This document shows, piece after piece, positions 1 through 7,954 of a stretch of DNA of 44,113 nucleotides; positions within the stretch are counted from its first letter, which is position 1; each line of letters starts with the position of its first letter. The DNA lies in contig JAGCMU010000061.1 in the NCBI GenBank assembly GCA_017646325.1, forward strand, positions 1-44,113. The letters run 5' to 3'. The stretch comes from Kiritimatiellia bacterium (GTDB lineage: Bacteria; Verrucomicrobiota; Kiritimatiellia; RFP12; UBA1067). The position numbers and the translations under genes were made by a program. Below the pieces are notes generated by a model. The model did not search any database. It was not told where the DNA came from and saw only the letters and a list, made by a program, of their open reading frames with translations.

Positions 1-1
1 C

Positions 2-1528
2 CACTTGAAAAAGAAACTTTATGACTGGGGAGCATGGACACCTCGTGGAAACAATCATTCAACTAAATCAATCATTCGCTTTGAAAATGTTCGTTCGGGA
101 CTTGAAGTCCCAGGAAGCTGGTTTTATGATGGAGCGAATAAAAAGATATTTTATAGGCCGCTCGCTGGCGAAAAGATTTCTGAGTTTAAGCCTTATGCTC
201 CGACATCTGGTCTCGTCAATTTAATCCGCATGCAAGGCGATGTCGAAAAAGGTGATTTCGTCCACGACATCAATTTTAAGAATATCGCATTTACGGGAAC
301 AACAAGCGCAGGGGAGAGGCTTCCTTCAGGACTTGTTCAGCAATATCAGCTTCAAGCGGCGTATTTGTCAAGTGCCGCCATCTTCGGTGAAGGTGTGCAT
401 CGTGTGACGTTTGACAAGTGTCAAGTCCGCGATACGGAAAATTACGGTATCTTTCTCGGCAGAGGATGTGTTTCAAATAAAATAACGAATTCAAAATTCA
501 CCAATCTTGGCGCCGGTGGGATTTGGCTTGGTGATACAATCGCAGGTCCCCAATGGATGACTAAAACAAAGTCGCCTGGATTAATCGCGCCTGCTCAAAA
601 CCGTATTCCGCTGTTGACTGAAAAAATACATTATATGGATAATCCCGCCAATGCTTTCAACGTGATTGACAATTGCGAGGTTTCCCTTTGCGGACGCGTA
701 AATCCTGAAGGCTGCGGCATTGTATTTACGCATGTTTCCGATTCAACCATTACACATTGTGATATTCACGATCTTTACTATACGGGAGTAAGTCTTGGAT
801 GGACATGGGGCTTTTTGGGGTCTGTCGCCCAAAGGAATACAGTTTCATTCAACCGCATTTGGGATATAGGCAAGGGCATAATGAGCGATATGGGCGGAGT
901 ATACACTCTCGGAGCAAGTTTCGGAACGAGCATATCAAATAATATAATCCATTCTGTAAAGGCATTTGCGTATGGAGGATGGGGGCTTTACAACGACGAA
1001 GGAAGCGAAGGTATCGTGATGGAAAATAATCTCGTTTACGATACGTCTAACGCTTCTTACAATATGCATTACGGCCGCGAGAACGTCGTTCGCAACAACA
1101 TCCTTGCGTATGCCGACACGCATCAGATTTCTTTCACATGCGCATTTGCGCAGCGTCTTGTGACGTTTGAAAACAACATCATCTATTCGCATGGCAAAAA
1201 CGGTAATGCCGTATTCAAACCGCCGCGCGTATTTTACGATACGACATACGCCGATATTCATTGGTCGTCAAATATAATCTGGAGCGCGTCGGGAGTCGTG
1301 AATTCAACGTACGAACCGTATTCGCCGCTGTTTTTCGGAATGGATCGCATTAAAGAAAAGACTCCTCCATACCCGTTGCATTATTCAAACATTACTGGAT
1401 TTTTTACAGATCCGAAGTTTGAAAATGTAGAGAAACGCGATTTTAGAATTAAAGATGATTCTCCTGTGCTTAAATATGGATTTAAGCCTTGGGACTTTTC
1501 GCTTTCTGGTTTGAGAAAAAATAAGTAA
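2..1528 (+). CDS. Right-handed parallel beta-helix protein, GH141-like (5' partial)
   Basis: Probable secreted or surface glycan-active enzyme with a parallel beta-helix fold. The reading frame is open to the left edge, so the N-terminus and any signal peptide are missing; the first possible start inside the window is TTG at 5, but it lies in the middle of domain-like sequence. An early segment (GSWFYDGANKKIFYRP) resembles the small domain that interrupts the helix in GH141-type proteins. It is followed by Asn-rich coils (NTVSFNRIWDIG, ISNNIIHSV, MENNLVYD) and the run HYGRENVVRNNILA, which recurs in that family. GH141 members described so far act on fucosides or xylan, but I cannot fix a substrate here. 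The next gene starts 17 bp downstream, so the two are probably co-transcribed with the esterase gene as a glycan locus. The beta-helix assignment is firm; the GH141 label is an inference from motifs. Confidence 0.75.
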   Translation, partial: HLKKKLYDWGAWTPRGNNHSTKSIIRFENVRSGLEVPGSWFYDGANKKIFYRPLAGEKISEFKPYAPTSGLVNLIRMQGDVEKGDFVHDINFKNIAFTGTTSAGERLPSGLVQQYQLQAAYLSSAAIFGEGVHRVTFDKCQVRDTENYGIFLGRGCVSNKITNSKFTNLGAGGIWLGDTIAGPQWMTKTKSPGLIAPAQNRIPLLTEKIHYMDNPANAFNVIDNCEVSLCGRVNPEGCGIVFTHVSDSTITHCDIHDLYYTGVSLGWTWGFLGSVAQRNTVSFNRIWDIGKGIMSDMGGVYTLGASFGTSISNNIIHSVKAFAYGGWGLYNDEGSEGIVMENNLVYDTSNASYNMHYGRENVVRNNILAYADTHQISFTCAFAQRLVTFENNIIYSHGKNGNAVFKPPRVFYDTTYADIHWSSNIIWSASGVVNSTYEPYSPLFFGMDRIKEKTPPYPLHYSNITGFFTDPKFENVEKRDFRIKDDSPVLKYGFKPWDFSLSGLRKNK

Positions 1529-1545
1529 AAAGAAAGGTAAATCGC

Positions 1546-4050
1546 ATGAAAAAGCATATTGGAAAGGTGATGGCTCTATTGGGGTGTTTAGTTTTTATGG
1601 CTATTTCAAATGTAGCATGCACTCCAAAAGAAAGAGTAGAACTCGTAAAAGACGGAAAGGCGTTGGCTCAAATTGTCGTTGCCGACAAGGCGACTCAAGC
1701 CGCTCAATTCGCCGCTTCGGAATTGCAGCTCCATCTGAAAAAGATTACCGGTGTTGATTTTGAAATATCATTGGAATCGAAAGCGGGTCCAGGATTCAAG
1801 ATTTTTGTCGGCGAGTCGTCCGCTACAAAAACGAAAGCGTCTGATCTCGTCGACCAGCAATACGTAGTCGATATCAGAAAAGATGCAATTGAACTTATTG
1901 GCCGCGACGAACAGATTTTCAAGAAGGCGTTTGTCGAAGAAAAGAACGGAAGTGTTTATTCAAGAAATAAACCGTCTCTTTATTCTGAACAAGGGACAAT
2001 GTATGCCGTATATGAATTTTTGGAACAGAATTGCGACGTTACATGGGTCGACGGTTCTGATTACGGCACTGTTATCAAGCCGAATAAAAATCTGGCGGTA
2101 ACTCTTGGCCGCACCCAATACGAACCTTTTATGTCGTATCGCGGTGGAACGATTTCATATAATCCAAGTCCTCTCCTTTGGAAACAATCAAATGCCGGTT
2201 ATAAGGAATATCTTGCCGCTGCATTTAAGGATCCCAAAAACGCCAAAGCGTCATGGGAGCTTTATTTGGCCCGTTCCCGCGCAGGTGGATATTTGGCAAG
2301 TGCAAACCATTCGTTCTATTGGTGGTATTCGCGTTTTTGGAATGAAAACGACAAGTGCTTCGAAAGAAAAGCACCCGAATATTTTGCGCAAGGTTACGAC
2401 AAGCTGCCTCCGCAACTTTGCTACATGCATCCTTTTGTAATCAAGCAGACGGTTGAAGATATTCGCGCGTATCTCGATAATAACGGATACACAAATACGT
2501 ATCATGGTATTGGAACAAAGGGTCCGTCATGGGGCAAGAACCGTTATTGCTTAGAGCCGATGGACAACAACTCTTTCTGCAAGTGTTCACGTTGCGCAAA
2601 GTATTACGAGAGCGAACGCAAGGACGATAATTCGGAGCACTCGACGTATTGGTTTACATTTGTGAAGATGGTTGCGGAGGAAGTGAAGAAATCTCATCCG
2701 ACTGCAAAAATTTCAACTCTTGCGTATATGTCGCATGAAGGCCTTCCTACTAACGTAACACTTCCTGATAACGTAGAAGTTTATTTCTGCCTTAGCGGCA
2801 ACCGCGAAAATCCTCGTGGAAAATTGTGCAAGGAACAAAGTGCGCGTATGGAGGAATGGCATAAGGCGTATCCGAATATGAAACTCGGAATGTGGCTTTA
2901 TAGCGGCTTCCCGTTGGAATTCGCCCACAATGGAAATTACCAATGTGTCCCTGGATATTTTGCACGCGAGAATGCAAAGCAATTTCATTTCTTCAAGAAG
3001 ATGAATGCCCGCGTAGGTATTTTCAACTGCGGTCTTACCGGCGAGGTTTGTCAATTCATGACATTCGCGCTTATGCGCAATCCGGATTTGGAAGCCGAAT
3101 ATTTGCTCGATCGTTACTTCTCTCAATACGGCGCGGCGGCAAAGCCTCTCAAGGAATTTTACAATCTCGTTGAAGAGCGTTATTGCGATACTGCCCTTTG
3201 TCCGAAGGGTGTTTCTCGCAGAACGACTGCATATAACTGGCTGCATTGTTGCCCGGTAGAGATTGTTGAAAAGCTTGAAAAATATATGAATGAAGCCGAA
3301 AAGCTTGCTCAAACTCCAGAAGAAAAAGAGAGAGTTAAACTTTTCAAGCTTTCTCAATGGAATTGGATGAAACTCGGTTCGGATACGTACAATGTTCGAA
3401 TGAAAGCGCCAATGCCCGAATGGACGGCTGTGAAAATTGCTGAAGTTCCAGGTGGCGATATTGAAAAGGTAGAATGGGATAAGATTCCTCTCATCAAAAC
3501 GCCAATGTATGAAAGAGGCGGCAATGTTGACGTATCAGACATTGTCGGGCTCGAAGCGCGTTTTGCCAATGACGGAAAATATTTCTATCTTGAATTAGTC
3601 CAAAAGCGCGATTTGTCAAAAGTCCAAATCTCAGGTCACGTTTGTCCTTTTGACGATTGGGAACTTTATATGGCTCGTCAAAGAGCACAGCCTTACCGTT
3701 GCTATTTTGCCGACCCTGACAACCGTATGCATGCGGCAAGTTGGGGCGAGGTTAACTGGCGTCAGCACGTTCCTTCCATTGAAGGGTGTCCGGATCCGGC
3801 ATATTTCGCAAAAACAAAGACGATTCTCGATAAGAAAAACAATCGCTGGATTCAACGCTTTTCATTCCCTCTTGACAAGTTTCTTGACGCCCCGATGAAA
3901 CCAGGCGATACTTTCTATTTGACGCCCGTTTCAGTTCTCAATAACAAAGTTCCGCCAAAGGCCGATTCTGTATTTTATATTATTTCAGCTGTTTCCTATT
4001 CTACCGTACATACAATTGACCGGTCTGCGTCAGTAACTCTTGAAAAGTAA
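1546..4050 (+). CDS. DUF4838 domain protein with GH67-type N-terminal domain and CBM9-like C-terminus
   Basis: Large exported protein of 834 residues. The first 25 residues form a signal peptide ending at a cysteine (SNVAC); the position three before the Cys is Asn rather than Leu/Ile/Val, so lipid attachment is likely but not certain. Residues about 30-165 resemble the N-terminal domain of alpha-glucuronidases (ATQAAQFAASELQLHLKKIT). The middle part matches the DUF4838 barrel-like region and contains a cysteine-rich FCKCSRC segment near residue 345. The last ~190 residues (from about 645) look like a CBM9-type beta-sandwich (ARFANDGKYFYLELVQKRD). Such proteins are frequent in polysaccharide loci of Verrucomicrobiota, Lentisphaerota and Bacteroidota, but activity is poorly known. 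It sits between the beta-helix gene and the CE15-like esterase, suggesting glucuronate-decorated glycans. The ATG at 1546 follows an AAAGG ribosome binding site. Confidence 0.85.
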   Translation: MKKHIGKVMALLGCLVFMAISNVACTPKERVELVKDGKALAQIVVADKATQAAQFAASELQLHLKKITGVDFEISLESKAGPGFKIFVGESSATKTKASDLVDQQYVVDIRKDAIELIGRDEQIFKKAFVEEKNGSVYSRNKPSLYSEQGTMYAVYEFLEQNCDVTWVDGSDYGTVIKPNKNLAVTLGRTQYEPFMSYRGGTISYNPSPLLWKQSNAGYKEYLAAAFKDPKNAKASWELYLARSRAGGYLASANHSFYWWYSRFWNENDKCFERKAPEYFAQGYDKLPPQLCYMHPFVIKQTVEDIRAYLDNNGYTNTYHGIGTKGPSWGKNRYCLEPMDNNSFCKCSRCAKYYESERKDDNSEHSTYWFTFVKMVAEEVKKSHPTAKISTLAYMSHEGLPTNVTLPDNVEVYFCLSGNRENPRGKLCKEQSARMEEWHKAYPNMKLGMWLYSGFPLEFAHNGNYQCVPGYFARENAKQFHFFKKMNARVGIFNCGLTGEVCQFMTFALMRNPDLEAEYLLDRYFSQYGAAAKPLKEFYNLVEERYCDTALCPKGVSRRTTAYNWLHCCPVEIVEKLEKYMNEAEKLAQTPEEKERVKLFKLSQWNWMKLGSDTYNVRMKAPMPEWTAVKIAEVPGGDIEKVEWDKIPLIKTPMYERGGNVDVSDIVGLEARFANDGKYFYLELVQKRDLSKVQISGHVCPFDDWELYMARQRAQPYRCYFADPDNRMHAASWGEVNWRQHVPSIEGCPDPAYFAKTKTILDKKNNRWIQRFSFPLDKFLDAPMKPGDTFYLTPVSVLNNKVPPKADSVFYIISAVSYSTVHTIDRSASVTLEK

Positions 4051-4060
4051 AGGAGATAAA

Positions 4061-6049
4061 ATGCGAAAATTGTTTTTACTTGCCTTAAGCACGCAATTGG
4101 CAGTTTCTGCGTTTTCGGCTGATTTCTTGGTTCGTGATGACGGTACGAAGGCTTTTAATGTATTGTCATGGAAGCCTCGAATGCTTGAAATTACTCGTAA
4201 GTTCGAGCGTGAAGTGTTCGGGATGATGCCGTCGATTCCCGAAAAGCTGAAAATGGAATGTATTTCCACGGATGAAAATTTCCTGAACGGCAAGGCTACA
4301 TTGAAGCGAATCAAGTTTACATGGCCACGCCTTTACGATAAAGGCGAATTTGTTGCAACTGTTGTTCTTCCAAATCGTCCTGGAGCCATGGCGTCCTTCG
4401 TTCTTGTAAGGTCTGAGCCTATCGCCGAAAAGCCTGAACCTACAGAGGATTGGCCATTTGATGAATTAGTCTCGCGTGAATACGCAACAATTGCATTTAA
4501 CGGAAATGATTTGACTGCCCCATCAGCGGTAGATGCAATCTCTCAACGCGCACTTGCCTTCAGAATGATTTACGAATGGATTTTGACGGAACCGCGTATG
4601 GAGGCTATGAATACAAGTCCTGTCGGCTGCGGGCCGCTTGACGGCGTATCTGCTTTTTGGGCAAGTTCGTTTGATTGGCGTTTTTATTGTGTAGTTGCCG
4701 CACAAACGGGACTTGGCGAAAAGTTTATCGAACTTGCGGCAAACAATACTCCTGGAATGTTGTATACGTGTTCTTGCACTGAGCAGACAAAGGAGGAGAT
4801 TGCAAACGACAAGGCTCTTGCAGAAAAAACGTTTCCTGCTTGGAAGCTTTACGACGCAGTGAAGCCGTTGGGCGGCAGTACCGATTACCATTGCCGTGAA
4901 GGTAAGAAGGGGCTTGTACGCGAAGACTGGAAAAATATCCTCGCCTTTACCGATCGCCATTTTTGGGGGAAGAGTTTACAAAAGAAGCCTCTTGATTCAA
5001 TGCCAGGACTTCCTGATATGACGAGGGAAGAAATAGTCGACTTTTTTAGGAAGAACGTTTATGGATACGCTCCGCCGCGTCCAGCGGATTTACACTTTGT
5101 GCCGACGTCTCCCGATGTGGAAATCGTTCTTGATGATGGAACTAAGGTTATCCGCAGGCAGATGATGGCGAAGTGGAGCGGGAAGTTAGGCAAGGGCGAA
5201 TTCCCATTCCATCTTTTCATCCCGAAAAAAGCAGGAAAAGTTCCTGCGATTGTGGGGCTTCAATTAAGAAAGCCTGAGATTGGGGACGAAAAGAAAATCA
5301 ACTCCGAAAGATGGTGGGATATCGAACAGATCGTCAAGCGTGGATATGCCGCGATAGGTGTTTGGTATAAAGGTATTTCACCTGATTCATATCACGAGTT
5401 TGATGTAAAGCCTTTTAATGTTTTTGAAACACCTAAAGAGCGCACGAATGAAAGTTGGGGTGCAATATCCGCTTGGGCGTGGGGGCTTCATCGTATAGTC
5501 GACTACATTGTTACTCTTCCTGAAATTGATTCAAAGCGCATTATCGTGACGGGTCATTCGCGTGGCGGAAAGACGGCTCTTTGGGCGGGCGCGCAGGATG
5601 AGAGAATCGCTCTCACCGTTCCGTTGGGATCTGGCCGCGGCGGCATGTGTGTTTATCACATGACGTTTGCAACGCCCGCGGAAACGATTGCGATCATGAA
5701 CTCTGCATACCCGTATTGGTGCTGTGGAAATTATAAAAAATGGAACAATCGCGATTTTGAAATTCCGTTCGAACAATTCTGGCTCGTATCTGCAATCGCG
5801 CCACGCCGCATATACGTGTGCGAAGCGCTGGGGGATGCTACGCGATATGGCGACTGGTATACGCTTACAAAGGCCGCACCTGCATGGGAAAAGTATGGAA
5901 TGAAGGCTTTGCCTGTCGGTCCTATCCCTGAAACGGGCAAACCTGCGTGGTCTGAGGGGACGGGATTCCATGTCCGCACAGGTCCTCACAGCGTGTATTC
6001 GTACGATTGGCAGGAAATTATGAATTATGCAGACGCTTATTTGAAGTAA
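4061..6049 (+). CDS. CE15-like alpha/beta hydrolase (glucuronoyl esterase family), two-lobed
   Basis: Secreted esterase of 662 residues with signal peptide MRKLFLLALSTQLAVSAFSA. The C-terminal half (about 325-662) carries the bacterial glucuronoyl-esterase nucleophile elbow GHSRGGKTALWAG with Ser500, and a likely catalytic His643 in RTGPHSVYSYDW. CE15 enzymes split the ester between glucuronic acid of xylan and lignin alcohols; this substrate is inferred from family. The N-terminal half (about 25-310) repeats the same landmarks (REVFGMMP against KNVYGYAP; YHCREGKKGLVREDW against FHVRTGPHSVYSYDW), but its elbow reads GCGPLDG near 189-195 and the His is Lys, so it looks like a catalytically dead copy. 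An upstream TTG at 4040 overlaps the previous gene; the ATG at 4061 has AGGAG six bases before it and begins the signal peptide, so I chose it. Confidence 0.82.
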   Translation: MRKLFLLALSTQLAVSAFSADFLVRDDGTKAFNVLSWKPRMLEITRKFEREVFGMMPSIPEKLKMECISTDENFLNGKATLKRIKFTWPRLYDKGEFVATVVLPNRPGAMASFVLVRSEPIAEKPEPTEDWPFDELVSREYATIAFNGNDLTAPSAVDAISQRALAFRMIYEWILTEPRMEAMNTSPVGCGPLDGVSAFWASSFDWRFYCVVAAQTGLGEKFIELAANNTPGMLYTCSCTEQTKEEIANDKALAEKTFPAWKLYDAVKPLGGSTDYHCREGKKGLVREDWKNILAFTDRHFWGKSLQKKPLDSMPGLPDMTREEIVDFFRKNVYGYAPPRPADLHFVPTSPDVEIVLDDGTKVIRRQMMAKWSGKLGKGEFPFHLFIPKKAGKVPAIVGLQLRKPEIGDEKKINSERWWDIEQIVKRGYAAIGVWYKGISPDSYHEFDVKPFNVFETPKERTNESWGAISAWAWGLHRIVDYIVTLPEIDSKRIIVTGHSRGGKTALWAGAQDERIALTVPLGSGRGGMCVYHMTFATPAETIAIMNSAYPYWCCGNYKKWNNRDFEIPFEQFWLVSAIAPRRIYVCEALGDATRYGDWYTLTKAAPAWEKYGMKALPVGPIPETGKPAWSEGTGFHVRTGPHSVYSYDWQEIMNYADAYLK

Positions 6050-6058
6050 TAAGCGTCT
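6031..6058. terminator. Perfect inverted repeat over the stop codon of the esterase gene
   Basis: AGACGCTTAT (6031-6040) is repeated inverted as ATAAGCGTCT (6049-6058) with an 8-base loop, and the stop codon at 6047-6049 lies at its edge. It sits between convergent genes. A U-tract is missing on both sides, so it could be a transcript-end or stability hairpin rather than a classical intrinsic terminator. Confidence 0.45.
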
Positions 6059-6070
6059 ATGTAAGGAGAG

Positions 6071-6910
6071 TTACTTTATCTTGGGCGGCATCGTATCTTT
6101 CATGCCTAATGCGAGATATTTTGATCTTGCGTAATCAAGATACTCAAGTTCCACCATTGAAGTCTCGGCAATGCCGAGACTTTTTAAGTATGCACGCCTT
6201 GCCTTCAAATCCTCGCCGTCATTGTGGTTGGGGACGACGAGCATGCGCACTTCAATTTTTGCGTTTGCGGCAACTAAACGCTCAAGGTTTTTCTTTATAA
6301 TTTTATTCGATACACCAGTTAATTTTTCGTGAAGACCATCATCGAACGCTTTAAAATCGGGTAGCCACATATCTGTCACTTCGAGCATTTTTTCGACAGC
6401 GATTGGCGGAGCGTAAAGGGAAGTGTCAAGGCAAGTTGAAAGCCCGGCTTCTTTGCAAGCCGAGAAAAATTTATACGCCCATTGCCAGAAATAAAGAGGT
6501 TCGCCGCCCGAAAGAGTAATCCCGCCGCCGGTTCGTTTGTAAAAGGGCGTGTCTTCAAGGGCTTTTTTGACGAGATCTTCGATTGACCAGGGTTTGCCGT
6601 AAACCTTAAATGCGCGAGTAGGGCAAGTCGCCTCGTCCATCGTGCATTTTTTGCACTTTTGGCAAAGGTGTTTAAAGCGGGCGATTTGACGTTCCGGGCT
6701 AATCGATTCGGGATTATGGCACCAAATGCATTTTAACGGGCATCCTTTTACGAAGAAGGTGGTGCGAATACCAGGACCGTCATGAATAGCCATGCGCTTA
6801 GTGTCAAGCATCAACGGAGTTTTTATGACAGGATCTTTGGCGATAAGCATGTTTGGCAATATACCAGCAGCTATACCGCTTCCAATAAAAAGACGTCTAT
6901 TAATGTTCAT
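6071..6910 (-). CDS. Radical SAM glycyl-radical-enzyme activase homologue with Tat-like leader
   Basis: Homologue of pyruvate formate-lyase activating enzymes, which use S-adenosylmethionine and a [4Fe-4S] cluster to make a glycyl radical on a partner enzyme. The cluster-binding motif is GCPLKCIWCHNPE (CxxxCxxC), preceded by HDGPGIRTTFFVKG and followed by a cysteine-rich insert (CQKCKKCTMDEATCP) like the ferredoxin insert of this family. GGITLSGGEPL is the SAM-binding GGE motif. The first ~28 residues (MNINRRLFIGSGIAAGILPN) are a twin-arginine plus hydrophobic stretch typical of Tat signal peptides, which is very odd for an enzyme needing cytosolic SAM and reductant. I chose ATG at 6910 (AAAGG ten bases upstream); an ATG at 6937 would add nine residues. 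No glycyl radical enzyme is encoded in the window. It converges on the esterase gene. Confidence 0.8.
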   Translation of the reverse strand: MNINRRLFIGSGIAAGILPNMLIAKDPVIKTPLMLDTKRMAIHDGPGIRTTFFVKGCPLKCIWCHNPESISPERQIARFKHLCQKCKKCTMDEATCPTRAFKVYGKPWSIEDLVKKALEDTPFYKRTGGGITLSGGEPLYFWQWAYKFFSACKEAGLSTCLDTSLYAPPIAVEKMLEVTDMWLPDFKAFDDGLHEKLTGVSNKIIKKNLERLVAANAKIEVRMLVVPNHNDGEDLKARRAYLKSLGIAETSMVELEYLDYARSKYLALGMKDTMPPKIK

Positions 6911-6973
6911 TTTACTAAAACCTTTTAAATTTCTCATTCTCGTTGTTTGAAAATACAGGACTTGCTTACCGAC

Positions 6974-6994
6974 TTACATTATGTAAATAGTATA
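6974..6994 (-). promoter_or_regulatory. Extended -10 promoter with palindrome at the start site (radical SAM gene)
   Basis: On the minus strand TGGTATACT (TATACT at 6994-6989) forms an extended -10 box with no clear -35. The palindrome TTACATTATGTAA (6974-6986) covers the predicted transcription start about seven bases downstream, a typical repressor position. The leader to the ATG at 6910 would be about 70 nt. Confidence 0.45.
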
Positions 6995-7087
6995 CCAAAT
7001 ACATCGATATTACACACGAAAATTTCGTTTTTTTGATAAATGACGAGATAAGGTGTTTTTCGATTACAGAAAAGTGGAAATGAGCTA

Positions 7088-7116
7088 TTGATAGATTTCT
7101 CATTTTTTGATAAAAT
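7088..7116 (+). promoter_or_regulatory. Sigma-70 promoter of rpoZ
   Basis: TTGATA (7088-7093) and TAAAAT (7111-7116) are separated by exactly 17 bp. The transcript would begin near 7123, and a strong GGAGG ribosome binding site (7133-7137) precedes the rpoZ ATG at 7142. The rest of the 6911-7141 gap is AT-rich and holds the promoter of the divergent radical SAM gene. Confidence 0.75.
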
Positions 7117-7141
7117 ATTTATTTAACATTTTGGAGGAAAA

Positions 7142-7417
7142 ATGAATACAGAACTTTTGAAAAAAGCACATGAGCGGATTCCATCCGTGCCTGTTCTCGT
7201 GAATCTCATTTCAAAGAGAACCCGTGAACTTATAGAAGGTAAAAAGCCTCTTATCAAGCCTGAGAGCTTTGATGAAGAAAAGGTTGATACCGTGTTGCGC
7301 GAGATTGTTGAAGGTCGCTTGATTTCAGAAGTTGATTTCGATGCAATTGCCCGTGCAGAAGACGCAAAGAATCGCTGGGATAAGCATGCATTGACCAAGC
7401 CCTTTTATGCGGACTAA
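7142..7417 (+). CDS. rpoZ: DNA-directed RNA polymerase subunit omega
   Basis: Small subunit of RNA polymerase that helps fold and hold the beta' subunit. The 91-residue product has the usual length and the conserved segment VPVLVNLISKRTRELIEGKK, matching the helix that binds beta', followed by a short acidic-rich tail. The ATG has a near-perfect Shine-Dalgarno GGAGG five bases upstream. It has its own promoter and is followed by an intrinsic-terminator-like hairpin, so it may be mostly monocistronic. smpB and smc follow in the same direction. Confidence 0.9.
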   Translation: MNTELLKKAHERIPSVPVLVNLISKRTRELIEGKKPLIKPESFDEEKVDTVLREIVEGRLISEVDFDAIARAEDAKNRWDKHALTKPFYAD

Positions 7418-7451
7418 TTTATTCATTTCATTTTTATAATGGTGAAAAAAT

Positions 7452-7484
7452 AGCCGAGGGGCGCTTCCTTCGGCTTTATTTTTT
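7452..7484 (+). terminator. Intrinsic terminator or leader hairpin between rpoZ and smpB
   Basis: A 9-bp stem with one G-U pair (7452-7460 with 7467-7475), a 6-base loop and the tract TTTATTTTTT end three bases before the smpB start codon. As a terminator it would close rpoZ. A consensus -10 box TATAAT at 7435-7440 just upstream means it could equally be a 5' hairpin of the smpB transcript. Confidence 0.75.
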
Positions 7485-7487
7485 GAT

Positions 7488-7952
7488 ATGGCAGACAAGC
7501 AGAAAAAAACTAAACCACTTGGCGATTTTGCCGTGAACCGCAAGGCATGGCACGATTATGAGATATTGCAAAAGTTGGAATGTGGTATTGTTTTGACGGG
7601 GACGGAGGTCAAGGCAATCCGCAATGGTGGTGTCAGTCTTGCGGGGTCTTATGCGTCTGTTTTGTCAAATGAGTTATATGCCGTTGAAATTCACATTCCC
7701 GTTTATGAGTTCGGGAATCGTTTTAATCACGAGCCGAAGCGCAAACGCAAATTGCTTGTTCATCAAAAAGAAATCTTGTCCTTAAAAATGAAATCAGAAG
7801 CGAAGGGGTGCACTTTGATTCCTCTTCGCCTTTACCTCAAAAAGGGAAAAATCAAATTGGAAATCGGGGTTTGTCGAGGCAAGGCATTGCACGACAAACG
7901 TGAAACCTTGAAGAAAAAAGCTCTTAAGCGAGACATGGAACGAGGGTTTTGA
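7488..7952 (+). CDS. smpB: SsrA-binding protein SmpB
   Basis: Partner of tmRNA in trans-translation: it binds the tRNA-like end of tmRNA and places it in the A site of ribosomes stalled without a stop codon. The 154-residue protein has the family order: AVNRKAWHDYEILQKLECGIVLTGTEVK at the start (oligonucleotide-binding barrel), an inner HIPVYEFGNRFNHEPKRKRKLL segment, and a basic C-terminal tail (RETLKKKALKRDMERGF) that enters the mRNA channel. No tmRNA gene is visible nearby. The start is fixed by the family N-terminus; there is no in-frame alternative after the TGA at 7443. Unusually there is no Shine-Dalgarno sequence, because the terminator U-tract abuts the ATG. smc starts two bases after its stop. 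Confidence 0.93.
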   Translation: MADKQKKTKPLGDFAVNRKAWHDYEILQKLECGIVLTGTEVKAIRNGGVSLAGSYASVLSNELYAVEIHIPVYEFGNRFNHEPKRKRKLLVHQKEILSLKMKSEAKGCTLIPLRLYLKKGKIKLEIGVCRGKALHDKRETLKKKALKRDMERGF

Positions 7953-7954
7953 TT

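Noticed and set aside
2713-3357. Open frame of 214 codons on minus opposite the DUF4838 gene
   Set aside because: Lies wholly within a well-supported gene and shows no recognisable protein features.
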